DNA from: Oceanobacillus jordanicus
Lineage (GTDB): Bacteria; Bacillota; Bacilli; Bacillales; Amphibacillaceae
Length of the DNA: 64,000 bases
NCBI RefSeq assembly: GCF_022095695.1
Contig: NZ_JAIFZM010000004.1
Span: 124,001-188,000 of the forward strand
Reading direction: 5' to 3'
This document shows, in pieces, positions 17,117-25,788 of the stretch. Under the pieces are notes generated by a model, which saw only the letters and a list, made by a program, of their open reading frames with translations, was not told where the DNA came from and ran no database searches. The translations under genes and the position numbers were made by a program. Every line of letters starts with the position of its first letter. The first letter of the stretch is position 1.

Positions 17117-18010
17117 ATGCTGAAAGATGCTTTAGAAGATTATTATCATTTTTTGCGCATAGAAAAAGGACTTTCAGATAATACATTGCAGTCGTATAAT
17201 CGAGATCTTTCTCATTATCTATACTATACGGAAAAAGTGCTAGAAAAAACGGATTGGAATCAAATAAGGCGCTCCGATATTGTTGGCTTCTTACATATTT
17301 TAAAGGATGATAATAAATCCTCCGCAACGATTGCCAGACATGTATCATCCATTAGATCCTTCCATCAATTCCTTGTTAGAGAACAATTGGTTAACCAGGA
17401 TGCTAGTCTTAATATTGAAACGCCTAAGAAAGACCAGAAGCTTCCTGACATTTTGTCATTAAAGGATATTGAAGCACTTCTACAAATTCCTGCTGCTTCC
17501 CCGTTGCATATTCGGAACAGAGCGATGTTTGAACTGCTTTATGCTACAGGGTTAAGGGTGAGTGAACTTCTTTCACTAAAAATTGGTGACTTGCATCTAA
17601 CAATGGGTTTCGTCCAGTGTTTTGGCAAGGGATCGAAAGAACGGATTGTCCCACTAGGCAATGTGGCAATTAAAGCAATCGAGACCTATTTACAACAGGC
17701 AAGACCAACTCTAGTTAAAAATAAAAAGGACGACCAGTCTGTTTTTGTAAACCAGCATGGTCGGCCAATGAGCAGACAGGGCTTCTGGAAAGTACTAAAA
17801 GCGTCTGCACAAACTGCAGGGATTAAGAAAAGTATTACACCACATACATTGCGCCATTCTTTTGCAACCCATTTATTAGAGAATGGGGCAGATTTGCGTG
17901 TAGTGCAGGAAATGCTGGGACATGCTGACATTTCTACTACCCAAATTTACACACATGTTACAAAAGCTAGATTAAAAGATATTTATGATTCTTATCATCC
18001 AAGAGCCTAA
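17117..18010 (+). CDS. xerD: site-specific tyrosine recombinase XerD
   Basis: A 297-residue tyrosine recombinase that, with a XerC/CodV-type partner, resolves chromosome dimers at dif. An N-terminal SAM-like DNA-binding domain (about 1-85) contains SDNTLQSYNRDL. The catalytic domain shows TGLRVSELLSL (Arg about 146), GKGSKERIVPLG (Lys), HTLRHSFATHLLENGA (His and Arg about 243-246) and LGHADISTTQIYTHV (nucleophile Tyr about 278). All catalytic residues are present. Length and position match XerD (ripX) rather than a phage integrase. Confidence 0.94.
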   Translation: MLKDALEDYYHFLRIEKGLSDNTLQSYNRDLSHYLYYTEKVLEKTDWNQIRRSDIVGFLHILKDDNKSSATIARHVSSIRSFHQFLVREQLVNQDASLNIETPKKDQKLPDILSLKDIEALLQIPAASPLHIRNRAMFELLYATGLRVSELLSLKIGDLHLTMGFVQCFGKGSKERIVPLGNVAIKAIETYLQQARPTLVKNKKDDQSVFVNQHGRPMSRQGFWKVLKASAQTAGIKKSITPHTLRHSFATHLLENGADLRVVQEMLGHADISTTQIYTHVTKARLKDIYDSYHPRA

Positions 18011-18131
18011 TTACATTTTTAGTTGTCTGACATCCTACAAGTGGGTCGATTCACATATAAGTATACATAGCTAACGAAAATAAACATATAACAGCAGAAA
18101 TATGGGAAGATAATGTACAGGAGGTATCAAT

Positions 18132-19313
18132 ATGGGAAAATTTAAACGTGTATTTTTAATCGTAATGGATTCAGTTGGGATTGGTGAAGCGCCAGACGCT
18201 GAAAAATTTAATGACAAGGGTGCCGACACGCTCGGACATATCGCCGAGCGTATGAATGGGCTTAAGATGCCGAATATGGGATCGCTTGGATTAAGTAATA
18301 TTAGACAAATTAAAGGAATTAATAAGGCAGAAAAGCCGAAAGCTCATTATACAAAAATGCAGGAAGCGTCTAATGGAAAAGACACGATGACAGGGCACTG
18401 GGAGATTATGGGTCTACACATCGAGCAACCTTTCCGTACTTTCCCTGAAGGTTTTCCTGATGAACTAATTAATGAATTAGAAGAGAAATCCGGCCGTAAA
18501 ATAATCGGTAACAAACCTGCATCAGGAACAGAAATCCTCGATGAACTTGGGAAGGAACATATGGACACTGGAGCTCTTATAGTCTATACATCTGCAGACT
18601 CGGTACTACAGATAGCTGCACATGAAGAGATTATCCCAATCGAAGAACAGTACCGTATATGTGAAATAGCCAGAGCTTTAACACTGGATGAAAAATATAT
18701 GGTTGGCCGTGTGATAGCTAGACCGTTCATTGGTTCACCTGGCGCGTTTGAAAGAACCTCTAATCGCCATGATTATGCACTAAAACCATTTGGCCACACA
18801 GTGATGAATGAGTTGCAAGATCAGAAGTATGACGTAATTGCGATAGGGAAAATTTCAGATATTTATGATGGTGAAGGTGTCACTGAAGCGATTAGGACGA
18901 CAGACAATGAAGATGGCATGACTAAAATAGTGGAAAGCATGGACAAAGATTTTACTGGTATCAGTTTTTTAAATTTAGTGGATTTTGATGCCAAGTTCGG
19001 CCACCGCCGTGACCCTAAAGGGTATGGAAAAGCACTAGAAGCGTTTGATGCCAGATTACCAGAAGTGTTAGAGAAAATGAAAGAAGATGACTTGCTATTG
19101 ATAACAGCTGACCATGGGAACGATCCAGTCCATCATGGAACTGACCACACACGGGAATACGTACCATTACTGGCTTATCACACCGGAATAACAAAAGCCA
19201 CAGAACTCCCGGTAAGAAAGACATTCGCTGATATTGGTGCAACGATTGCAGCTAATTTTGAAGTAGCTACACCGGAACATGGTGAAAGCTTTTTAAAAGA
19301 TATAAAAAATTAA
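18132..19313 (+). CDS. deoB: phosphopentomutase
   Basis: A 393-residue alkaline-phosphatase-superfamily mutase that converts (deoxy)ribose 1-phosphate to the 5-phosphate. Manganese-ligand segments are [14 protein letters not shown] near the N-terminus, [15 protein letters not shown], and TADHGNDP with [12 protein letters not shown] near the C-terminus. KDTMTGHWE contains the phosphorylated Thr. CAGGAGG precedes the ATG. It heads the deoB-pupG-pdp operon, which feeds nucleoside sugars into the pentose pathway. Confidence 0.96.
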   Translation: MGKFKRVFLIVMDSVGIGEAPDAEKFNDKGADTLGHIAERMNGLKMPNMGSLGLSNIRQIKGINKAEKPKAHYTKMQEASNGKDTMTGHWEIMGLHIEQPFRTFPEGFPDELINELEEKSGRKIIGNKPASGTEILDELGKEHMDTGALIVYTSADSVLQIAAHEEIIPIEEQYRICEIARALTLDEKYMVGRVIARPFIGSPGAFERTSNRHDYALKPFGHTVMNELQDQKYDVIAIGKISDIYDGEGVTEAIRTTDNEDGMTKIVESMDKDFTGISFLNLVDFDAKFGHRRDPKGYGKALEAFDARLPEVLEKMKEDDLLLITADHGNDPVHHGTDHTREYVPLLAYHTGITKATELPVRKTFADIGATIAANFEVATPEHGESFLKDIKN

Positions 19314-19322
19314 GGGGATGAC

Positions 19323-20147
19323 ATGATGAATCAAATGGAATTAAAAGAAGCTACAGCATTTATTCAAGATAAATTGAAAGCAAAACCAACTCTAGGGTTA
19401 ATCCTTGGATCTGGTTTAGGTGTGCTGGGTGAAGAGATAGAAAACCCAGTGAATATACCCTATGAAGAGATTCCGCATTTCCCTGTGTCCACTGTTTCTG
19501 GTCATAAAGGCCAGCTTGTAGTTGGTACCTTAGAAGGAAAGCAAGTTATTGCAATGCAAGGGAGATTTCATTATTACGAAGGCTACAGCATGACACAAGT
19601 AACCTTTCCTGTTCGTGTCATGAAACAACTTGGAATAGAGGCTGTTATTGTGACAAATGCTGCCGGAGGAGTTAATGAAACGTATAACCCTGGAGATCTG
19701 ATGATTATCTCAGATCATCTTAATAATATGGGTGATAATCCACTAATCGGAAAGAATGATGATAGTTTAGGGGTACGTTTTCCAGATATGTCACAAGTTT
19801 ATGATAGGGAATTTATTAAGTGTGCCCTAGCATGTGCTAACGAATTAGGGCTTTCAGTACGCCAAGGTGTATATGCTGGAAACACTGGTCCTTCCTATGA
19901 AACACCTGCTGAAGTTAAGATGCTACGTACGATAGGGGCAGATGCTGTGGGCATGTCTACAGTACCCGAAGTGATTGTTGCTGGTCATGCAGGGCTTCGT
20001 GTTTTAGGAATCTCATGTATCTCAAACATGGCAGCTGGTATTTTGGATCAACCTTTGACCCATACAGAGGTAATCGAAACAACTGAAAAAGTAAGAGAAG
20101 ACTTTTTACGGTTTGTGAAACAGATTGTTCAGACATTACCACTATAA
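19323..20147 (+). CDS. pupG: purine nucleoside phosphorylase (trimeric type)
   Basis: A 274-residue purine nucleoside phosphorylase of the guanosine/inosine-preferring trimeric class. GSGLG holds the phosphate-binding Ser, FPVSTVSGHKGQ and GRFHYYEGY contribute phosphate and sugar contacts, and VTNAAGGVNETYNPGDL and GVYAGNTGPSYETPAE form the base pocket. It releases (deoxy)ribose 1-phosphate, the substrate of the preceding mutase. Two adjacent ATG codons (19323, 19326) follow AAGGGGA; either could be used. Confidence 0.95.
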   Translation: MMNQMELKEATAFIQDKLKAKPTLGLILGSGLGVLGEEIENPVNIPYEEIPHFPVSTVSGHKGQLVVGTLEGKQVIAMQGRFHYYEGYSMTQVTFPVRVMKQLGIEAVIVTNAAGGVNETYNPGDLMIISDHLNNMGDNPLIGKNDDSLGVRFPDMSQVYDREFIKCALACANELGLSVRQGVYAGNTGPSYETPAEVKMLRTIGADAVGMSTVPEVIVAGHAGLRVLGISCISNMAAGILDQPLTHTEVIETTEKVREDFLRFVKQIVQTLPL

Positions 20148-20165
20148 TAAATTGAGGTGATCCAA

Positions 20166-21470
20166 ATGAGAATGTATGACATTATTGAAAAAAAACGAGA
20201 TGGTCATGAACTTACAAAAGAAGAAATCTATTTCTTTATTGACGGGTATACCAATGGAGATATACCAGATTATCAAGCAAGTGCGTTGTTAATGGCGATA
20301 TACTTTGAGGATATGACTGTTGAGGAACGTGCAAATCTAACTTCCGCTATGGTGGAATCAGGAGATCAAATCGATTTATCTGAGATTTCAGGCGTAAAGG
20401 TAGATAAGCATTCCACTGGAGGCGTTGGCGATACGACTACGCTTATCCTTGCACCATTGGTAGCTTCTGTAGGTGTACCAGTAGCAAAAATGAGCGGAAG
20501 AGGTCTCGGCCATACAGGAGGAACGATAGATAAGCTTGAAGCGGTGCCCGGTTTTCATGTGGAGATAAGCAATGAGAAGTTTATTGAACTTGTAAATCAA
20601 AATAAAGTTGCTGTAATCGGCCAGTCAGGGAATCTAACACCAGCTGATAAAAAGCTATATGGTTTACGCGATGTTACGGCAACCGTCAATTCCATCCCTC
20701 TGATTGCAAGTTCTATTATGAGTAAAAAAATAGCATCAGGAGCAGATGCAATTGTGCTTGACGTTAAAACAGGTGCCGGAGCATTTATGAAAAACTTAGA
20801 GGATGCCAAAAAGCTTGCTGAAGCAATGGTTACAATAGGGAATCGAGTAGGCAGACAAACGATGGCAGTAATTTCTGATATGAGCCAACCGCTTGGGTAT
20901 GCAATTGGAAACGCGCTTGAAATTAATGAAGCAATTGATACATTAAAGGGTCAAGGTCCCGAAGATTTAACCGAACTTTGTCTTACTTTAGGAAGTCAGA
21001 TGGTTGTTTTAGCTAATAAGGCTGATAATATGGAGGAAGCAAGAGCGAAATTAAAGGAAAGCATTGCAAATGGGGAAGCCTTTGAGCAATTTAAAACTTT
21101 TCTTGCTTCACAAGGTGGAGATGCATCTGTCGCAGATCATCCTGAAAACATGCCACAAGCAGAGTACAAGATAGAATTACCTAGTTTATCAGCCGGTACG
21201 GTTTCGAAAATCATTGCCGATGATATTGGCACTGCTGCAATGATGTTAGGAGCAGGTAGAGCAACTAAGGATTCGGAAATAGACCTTGCTGTTGGGATAG
21301 TACTTCATAAAAAAATCGGTGATAGCGTAAAAGAGGGCGAAGCGTTACTAACAATTCATGCTAATCAGGAAAATGTTGAGGAAGTCCGCGCTAAACTATA
21401 TGATAGCATTGTAATAGCTACTGAAAATGTACCTGCGCCAACGTTAGTATATGATACTATAACAAAATAA
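20166..21470 (+). CDS. pdp: pyrimidine-nucleoside phosphorylase
   Basis: A 434-residue class II nucleoside phosphorylase acting on uridine and thymidine. [17 protein letters not shown] at about residues 81-97 is the phosphate-binding signature, followed by [18 protein letters not shown]. The C-terminal third is the alpha/beta domain with a barrel-sandwich region. The ATG at 20166 follows TTGAGGTGA; the GTG at 20157 is part of that site. In B. subtilis pdp lies elsewhere, whereas here it directly follows pupG, so one transcript handles both nucleoside classes. Confidence 0.95.
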   Translation: MRMYDIIEKKRDGHELTKEEIYFFIDGYTNGDIPDYQASALLMAIYFEDMTVEERANLTSAMVESGDQIDLSEISGVKVDKHSTGGVGDTTTLILAPLVASVGVPVAKMSGRGLGHTGGTIDKLEAVPGFHVEISNEKFIELVNQNKVAVIGQSGNLTPADKKLYGLRDVTATVNSIPLIASSIMSKKIASGADAIVLDVKTGAGAFMKNLEDAKKLAEAMVTIGNRVGRQTMAVISDMSQPLGYAIGNALEINEAIDTLKGQGPEDLTELCLTLGSQMVVLANKADNMEEARAKLKESIANGEAFEQFKTFLASQGGDASVADHPENMPQAEYKIELPSLSAGTVSKIIADDIGTAAMMLGAGRATKDSEIDLAVGIVLHKKIGDSVKEGEALLTIHANQENVEEVRAKLYDSIVIATENVPAPTLVYDTITK

Positions 21471-21503
21471 CTTGTTTTATAAACAACATAGAAAGTATTT
21501 CTC

Positions 21504-21541
21504 AAGAGCATGGCCTTATACATAAGGCCATGCTCTTTTGT
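21504..21541 (+). terminator. terminator of the deoB-pupG-pdp operon
   Basis: A perfect 15-bp stem (21504-21518 with 21523-21537) has a TACA loop and is followed by a T-rich tract. Confidence 0.92.
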
Positions 21542-21657
21542 GTTTTAAATAGCTATCAACAACAGTAGTTTGTATAGCAGTCAGGGAAATGTTAATGAGT
21601 ATAAATAAACTTATGATTGTCAATCCTAACTATATATTGATTGTTGGAGGGATAGCT

Positions 21658-22830
21658 ATGAAAAAAATTGTACTACTAAGCATCGTGCTTTTATGTGTTT
21701 TTGCAATGACTATACCAGTAGCAGCAGAAGAAAAAAGTAGTGACAATAAAGCAAACCTTGCTAAAGGTGCTGATTCAGCCATTTTACTAGAACGTGATAC
21801 AGGAAAGCTTTTATTTGACAAAAACGCCCATGAAAAGCTTCCTCCTGCGAGCATGACTAAAATTATGACATTACTTTTAATCATGGAGCAGTTAGAGAAG
21901 GGAAGCTTGAAATTAGATGAAACGGTTCGAGTAAGTGAGCGCGCTGCCTCCATGGGTGGATCACAAATCTTCCTAGAAGCGGGAGAGGAAATGACTGTAA
22001 ATGATCTGCTGAAAGGAATTGCAATAGCCTCTGGAAACGATGCTAGTGTAGCTATGGCTGAAAGAGTTGCTGGCAGTGAAGAAGAATTTGTCAGCTTGAT
22101 GAATAAAAAGGTGAAAGAATTAAAGCTCAAGGATACAAAATTTCAAAATACCACTGGTCTCCCTGCTGATGATCATTATAGTACAGCGTACGATATGGCG
22201 ATAATCGCAAAAGAATTACTAAAATACGAATCTATAACAAACTACACTTCTGTATATGAAGACTACTTAAGAAAAGGGCAGGAAAATGAATTTTGGCTGG
22301 TTAATACAAATAAACTAGTTCGTTTTTACCCAGGTGTAGATGGACTTAAAACGGGCTTTACCAATGAGGCAAAATACTGCTTAACTGCGACTGCTGAGAA
22401 AGACGGAATGCGGGTTATCGCAGTAGTGATGGGAGCAAAAACAACGAAAGAACGGAACGCATCGGTATCCGAAATGCTTGATTATGCTTTCAATAAATTT
22501 CAGACGAACAAGCTTTTCCAAAAAGGAGATGTAATTACAACACTCCGACTAACTAAAGCTGAGAAAAAGGTGAATGATGTGGTTGCTTCTGAATCCATTA
22601 GTACTCTGCATGCAAAAGGAGATTCAGTTGATAACATTACAACTGAGGTGAAAATGAAGCAAGACCTAGTCTTGCCTATAAAAAAAGGTGATGATGTTGG
22701 AACATTAATCGTAAAAGATGGAGACAACGTGTTATCTGAATCACAACTAACCGTAAAAGAAACAATTGAAAAAGCAAGTTACTATACATTAATGAAAAGA
22801 TCGTTGCAGAAATTGGTGAAGTTTGACTGA
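21658..22830 (+). CDS. dacF: D-alanyl-D-alanine carboxypeptidase DacF
   Basis: A 390-residue penicillin-binding protein of the S11 family, made during sporulation in B. subtilis and involved in trimming forespore peptidoglycan. A signal peptide (IVLLSIVLLCVFAMTIPVAA) opens the protein. SMTK gives catalytic Ser65 and Lys68, SGND the second motif, and KTGFT the third. A C-terminal beta domain and amphipathic tail follow. The ATG at 21658 lies after TTGGAGGGA; an upstream ATG at 21589 has no ribosome site and would spoil the signal peptide. I could not find a convincing sigma-F promoter upstream. Confidence 0.92.
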   Translation: MKKIVLLSIVLLCVFAMTIPVAAEEKSSDNKANLAKGADSAILLERDTGKLLFDKNAHEKLPPASMTKIMTLLLIMEQLEKGSLKLDETVRVSERAASMGGSQIFLEAGEEMTVNDLLKGIAIASGNDASVAMAERVAGSEEEFVSLMNKKVKELKLKDTKFQNTTGLPADDHYSTAYDMAIIAKELLKYESITNYTSVYEDYLRKGQENEFWLVNTNKLVRFYPGVDGLKTGFTNEAKYCLTATAEKDGMRVIAVVMGAKTTKERNASVSEMLDYAFNKFQTNKLFQKGDVITTLRLTKAEKKVNDVVASESISTLHAKGDSVDNITTEVKMKQDLVLPIKKGDDVGTLIVKDGDNVLSESQLTVKETIEKASYYTLMKRSLQKLVKFD

Positions 22831-22872
22831 TATCCACTGATTTAGTACCTTTCCTTCTTCTTTTGTCATCAT

Positions 22873-22900
22873 GCAGGAATTATTGCAAGTAATGGAGAAA
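22873..22900 (+). promoter_or_regulatory. sigma-H-type promoter of spoIIAA-spoIIAB-sigF
   Basis: GCAGGAATT (22873-22881) fits the sigma-H -35 pattern RNAGGAWWW completely. After 12 bases GGAGAAA (22894-22900) matches the -10 RNMGAAT in six of seven positions. In B. subtilis this operon is transcribed by sigma-H with Spo0A. A clear Spo0A box was not identified. Confidence 0.75.
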
Positions 22901-22936
22901 AAGAAGTACATGAAGGATAAATAAGGAGGAATACAG

Positions 22937-23290
22937 ATGGGTCTTCAGGCAAACTTTGCAGTGAAAGAAGAAGTACTAATTGTTCGATTGTCCGGAGAGC
23001 TGGATCACCATGAGGCAGAAGGACTGCGTGATCAGTGGAAGGATACAATGTATACGAATCCAGTGAAGCACGTCATTCTAAATCTTGAAGATGTAAGCTT
23101 CATGGATAGTTCTGGACTTGGAGTTGTATTAGGTAGATATAAAGAGGTGTTACAGTTAGGCGGAGAAATGGTTGTCTGCTCTGTATCGCCACCTATTAAA
23201 CGCCTATTTGAGATGTCTGGTTTGTTTAAAATCGTTCGATTAGAGGAGAACGAATCATTTGCCTTAATGACTTTGGGGGTGGCTTCATGA
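22937..23290 (+). CDS. spoIIAA: anti-sigma F factor antagonist SpoIIAA
   Basis: A 117-residue STAS-domain protein that releases sigma-F from SpoIIAB when dephosphorylated. [15 protein letters not shown] contains the phosphorylated Ser58, at the same residue number as in B. subtilis. It is overlapped by spoIIAB at ATGA, which matches the one-to-one partner switch. AAGGAGG precedes the ATG. Confidence 0.96.
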   Translation: MGLQANFAVKEEVLIVRLSGELDHHEAEGLRDQWKDTMYTNPVKHVILNLEDVSFMDSSGLGVVLGRYKEVLQLGGEMVVCSVSPPIKRLFEMSGLFKIVRLEENESFALMTLGVAS

Positions 23291-23727
23291 GAAATGAAAT
23301 GTCTTTGGAATTTTCTAGCATTAGTGAGAACGAGGCTTTTGCGCGTGTTACGGTGGGCTCTTTTATAACACAAATTGATCCTACGATGGACGAATTAACT
23401 GAAATAAAGACAGTCGTTTCTGAGGCTGTCACAAATTCCATAATTCACGGGTACAATAATGATCCGAATCAAAAGATCTTTATTTCCTGTACTATCACAG
23501 AAGATGGAATAGAGTTGACGATAAAGGATGATGGCATTGGAATAGGCGATGTTGAGGAAGCGAGACAGCCACTGTATACATCCAAACCAGATATGGAACG
23601 TTCTGGAATGGGATTTACCATTATCGAGAATTTTATGGACTCAGTGGAAGTTATCTCCTTACCCGACAAAGGAACTACAGTTCATATGACAAAGCAGCTC
23701 GCCAAAACAAAGTCTGTTTGTAAATAG
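23287..23727 (+). CDS. spoIIAB: anti-sigma F factor / serine kinase SpoIIAB
   Basis: A 146-residue GHKL-fold kinase that binds and inhibits sigma-F and phosphorylates Spo[18 protein letters not shown] is the N box (Glu46 and Asn50, as in B. subtilis), KDDGIGI the G1 box and [14 protein letters not shown] the G2 box. The start overlaps the spoIIAA stop. It acts in the forespore and predivisional cell. Confidence 0.96.
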   Translation: MRNEMSLEFSSISENEAFARVTVGSFITQIDPTMDELTEIKTVVSEAVTNSIIHGYNNDPNQKIFISCTITEDGIELTIKDDGIGIGDVEEARQPLYTSKPDMERSGMGFTIIENFMDSVEVISLPDKGTTVHMTKQLAKTKSVCK

Positions 23728-23740
23728 AGGTGGGGTGCCT

Positions 23741-24502
23741 ATGAATGTAAATGTTGAGCGCCAGAAGCGGAAAGAAACACTAACAGATGATCAGGTTAAA
23801 GAATATATTAAACGTAGCCAGCAGGGCGATAAACTGGCTAGGGATATATTAGTTGAAAAGAATGTACGCTTAGTGTGGTCAGTTGTACAGCGTTTTATTA
23901 ATCGTGGTTATGATCCAGATGATTTGTTTCAGATTGGTAGTATAGGTTTAATTAAATCAATTGATAAGTTTGACCTGTCCTATGATGTTCGCTTTTCTAC
24001 CTATGCTGTCCCCATGATTATTGGAGAAATTCAACGTTTTATTCGAGATGATGGCAGTGTCAAAGTAAGCAGGTCTTTAAAGGAAACGGGTAATAAAATT
24101 CGAAGGAAAAAAGACGAGCTAACAAAAAAATTCGGTCGTTCACCTACTGTTAAAGAATTAGCAGAGGCTATGGAGCTCTCACCGGAAGAAATTGTTCATG
24201 CACAGGAAGCGGCAAAGTCACCCCATTCTATTCACGAAACCGTATTTGAAAATGATGGGGACCCAATTACATTGCTTGATCAAATTGCTGATCAGGATAC
24301 AAGATGGTTTGACAGGATTAGCTTGCAAGAAGCTATTCGTTGTCTGAATGAGAGGGAGCGTCTAATTGTATACCTGCGTTACTACAAAGACCAAACGCAG
24401 TCTGAAGTGGCTGAGCGGCTAGGAATCTCACAAGTACAAGTCTCGAGATTAGAGAAGAAAATCTTACATGATATGAAAGTAAACTTAGACTTTACTTCAT
24501 GA
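23741..24502 (+). CDS. sigF: RNA polymerase sigma-F factor
   Basis: A 253-residue sigma-70 family factor that starts forespore transcription. Region 2 includes DDLFQIGSIGLIKSIDKFD and FSTYAVPMIIGEIQRFIRDD, region 3 follows with FGRSPTVKELAEAM, and region 4 ends with RLGISQVQVSRLEKKIL. The ATG at 23741 follows GAGGTGGGG; the GTG at 23735 abuts the ribosome site. It is the last gene of the spoIIA operon and is followed by a complex terminator. Confidence 0.95.
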   Translation: MNVNVERQKRKETLTDDQVKEYIKRSQQGDKLARDILVEKNVRLVWSVVQRFINRGYDPDDLFQIGSIGLIKSIDKFDLSYDVRFSTYAVPMIIGEIQRFIRDDGSVKVSRSLKETGNKIRRKKDELTKKFGRSPTVKELAEAMELSPEEIVHAQEAAKSPHSIHETVFENDGDPITLLDQIADQDTRWFDRISLQEAIRCLNERERLIVYLRYYKDQTQSEVAERLGISQVQVSRLEKKILHDMKVNLDFTS

Positions 24503-24547
24503 TAAATTTTTAAAAAGGTTGCACAATAAGTAGAGCTAAAGCAAATT

Positions 24548-24620
24548 CCGAATAACCATTCGTTTCTTACGGGGGTATTGACGCCCGGTAAGTAAGATTC
24601 GAGAGGTTGTTCGGTTTTTT
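24548..24620 (+). terminator. compound terminator after sigF, containing the recurring GC hairpin
   Basis: CCGAATAACC (24548-24557) pairs with GGTTGTTCGG (24605-24614) and TTTTTT follows. Inside are CTTAC/GTAAG arms and the GC hairpin CGGGGGTATTGACGCCCG (24570-24586). That hairpin matches 12418-12435 in 14 of its first 17 positions. Confidence 0.8.
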
Positions 24621-24740
24621 GTGTCCATATTATACGCCTTGATTTATATACATCAATATGCTTTTTAAAATTACCAATCATAAAAACCATTGTTCTGTAA
24701 ATAATACATTATAAACGATTCTGGTAGAGGGTGATTAGCT

Positions 24741-25358
24741 GTGAGTGAGATGATTTACCTGAGAATGAAGAAGCACTTAGAAATTACAACACTAAAGGAA
24801 TTAAAGCTAAAAGATATCGCTCATATTTCTGCACAACCAGTTTGGAAGAAAAAGCTAGAATCCGTACCAATCTATCGTCTGTCCAAAAAGGACCAATCGA
24901 TCGTAATAATTGATGGTTTTGTTATTATTGACCATATAAGTCAACTGTTTGAAGATATGGAATTTCAGTTAATTGGCCCGGAGCAAACGATCATTCGCAT
25001 TCTCAAAAAAAGTAAGTCGCCTAATATTTTATTTGCAACGGCAGTATGGCTCATACTGTTTATTGGAACTGCAATGACGCTAATGAATTTTCATTATGAT
25101 GTAAGCATGCAGGAGGTACAACAGAAATTACATTTTCTATTAACAGGAAAGGAAAATGAATATCCTTTATGGATACAAATTCCATATTCTTTAGGATTAG
25201 GGTTAGGGATGCTACTGTTTTTTAATCATTGGTTTAACAGACGGTTTAACGAGGAACCAAGTCCGCTTGAAGTTGAAATTTACAAATATCAGCAAGATCT
25301 TGATAATTACGTCATTCAATATGAGAGCGAATTAAATGATCGTAAGCCTTTTGACTAA
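24741..25358 (+). CDS. spoVAA: stage V sporulation protein AA
   Basis: A 205-residue SpoVAA-family membrane protein. SpoVA proteins move dipicolinic acid into the forespore and out during germination. The N-terminal half is a soluble domain (about 1-95) and two hydrophobic segments follow: ILFATAVWLILFIGTAMTL and IPYSLGLGLGMLLFFNHW. AGAGGGTGATTA lies before the GTG at 24741. A CATTATA element (24707-24713) resembles a sigma-G -10, but no matching -35 was found. Confidence 0.85.
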   Translation: MSEMIYLRMKKHLEITTLKELKLKDIAHISAQPVWKKKLESVPIYRLSKKDQSIVIIDGFVIIDHISQLFEDMEFQLIGPEQTIIRILKKSKSPNILFATAVWLILFIGTAMTLMNFHYDVSMQEVQQKLHFLLTGKENEYPLWIQIPYSLGLGLGMLLFFNHWFNRRFNEEPSPLEVEIYKYQQDLDNYVIQYESELNDRKPFD

Positions 25359-25764
25359 TCTAATACAAATCGTTATCGGACTATCAAGCGGAATGGCAGT
25401 GGGAGGAGGTTTTGTTGCCTTTCTTACTGTTTTAGGCGTTATACCAAGATTAATCCAATTGAGTAAAACTGGAAGAATGTTAAAAGTATATATTGGTTGT
25501 GTTATCGCAGGTAGTTTGTTTGGCACCTATTTATCCTTTACTTCGATAAACTGGGAACAGCCACTTTTATTCTTAGTCATTTGGGGTCTGTTTCATGGAA
25601 TATTTAATGGAATGCTAGCTGCTGCCCTAACTGAAGTCTTGAATGTATTCCCGATATTATCTAAGAGGATTGGTATGGATGGCTATCTCTTGTGGATGCT
25701 AATGGCTATTTTATTTGGAAAAGTCGCAGGCTCACTTTTTCAATGGATTTATTTTGTAAAGTAA
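25336..25764 (+). CDS. spoVAB: stage V sporulation protein AB
   Basis: A 142-residue integral membrane protein of the SpoVAB family with about four membrane spans. GMAVGGGFVAFLTVLGVIPRL near its N-terminus is strongly typical. Its ATG lies 23 bases inside spoVAA, so the two are translationally coupled. In B. subtilis spoVAC follows; here spoVAF follows instead. Confidence 0.87.
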   Translation: MIVSLLTNLIQIVIGLSSGMAVGGGFVAFLTVLGVIPRLIQLSKTGRMLKVYIGCVIAGSLFGTYLSFTSINWEQPLLFLVIWGLFHGIFNGMLAAALTEVLNVFPILSKRIGMDGYLLWMLMAILFGKVAGSLFQWIYFVK

Positions 25765-25788
25765 TTTTCAGGTGGAAGGTGTGAAAGC

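Noticed and set aside
21589-21657. N-terminal extension of dacF
   Set aside because: It has no ribosome site and would bury the signal peptide; the ATG at 21658 follows TTGGAGGGA.
21545-21657. Sigma-F promoter for dacF
   Set aside because: GGGAAATGTT resembles a -10, but no matching -35 lies at the required distance.
24690-24740. Sigma-G promoter for spoVAA
   Set aside because: CATTATA fits the -10 but no adequate -35 was found at 17-18 bases; kept only as a remark.
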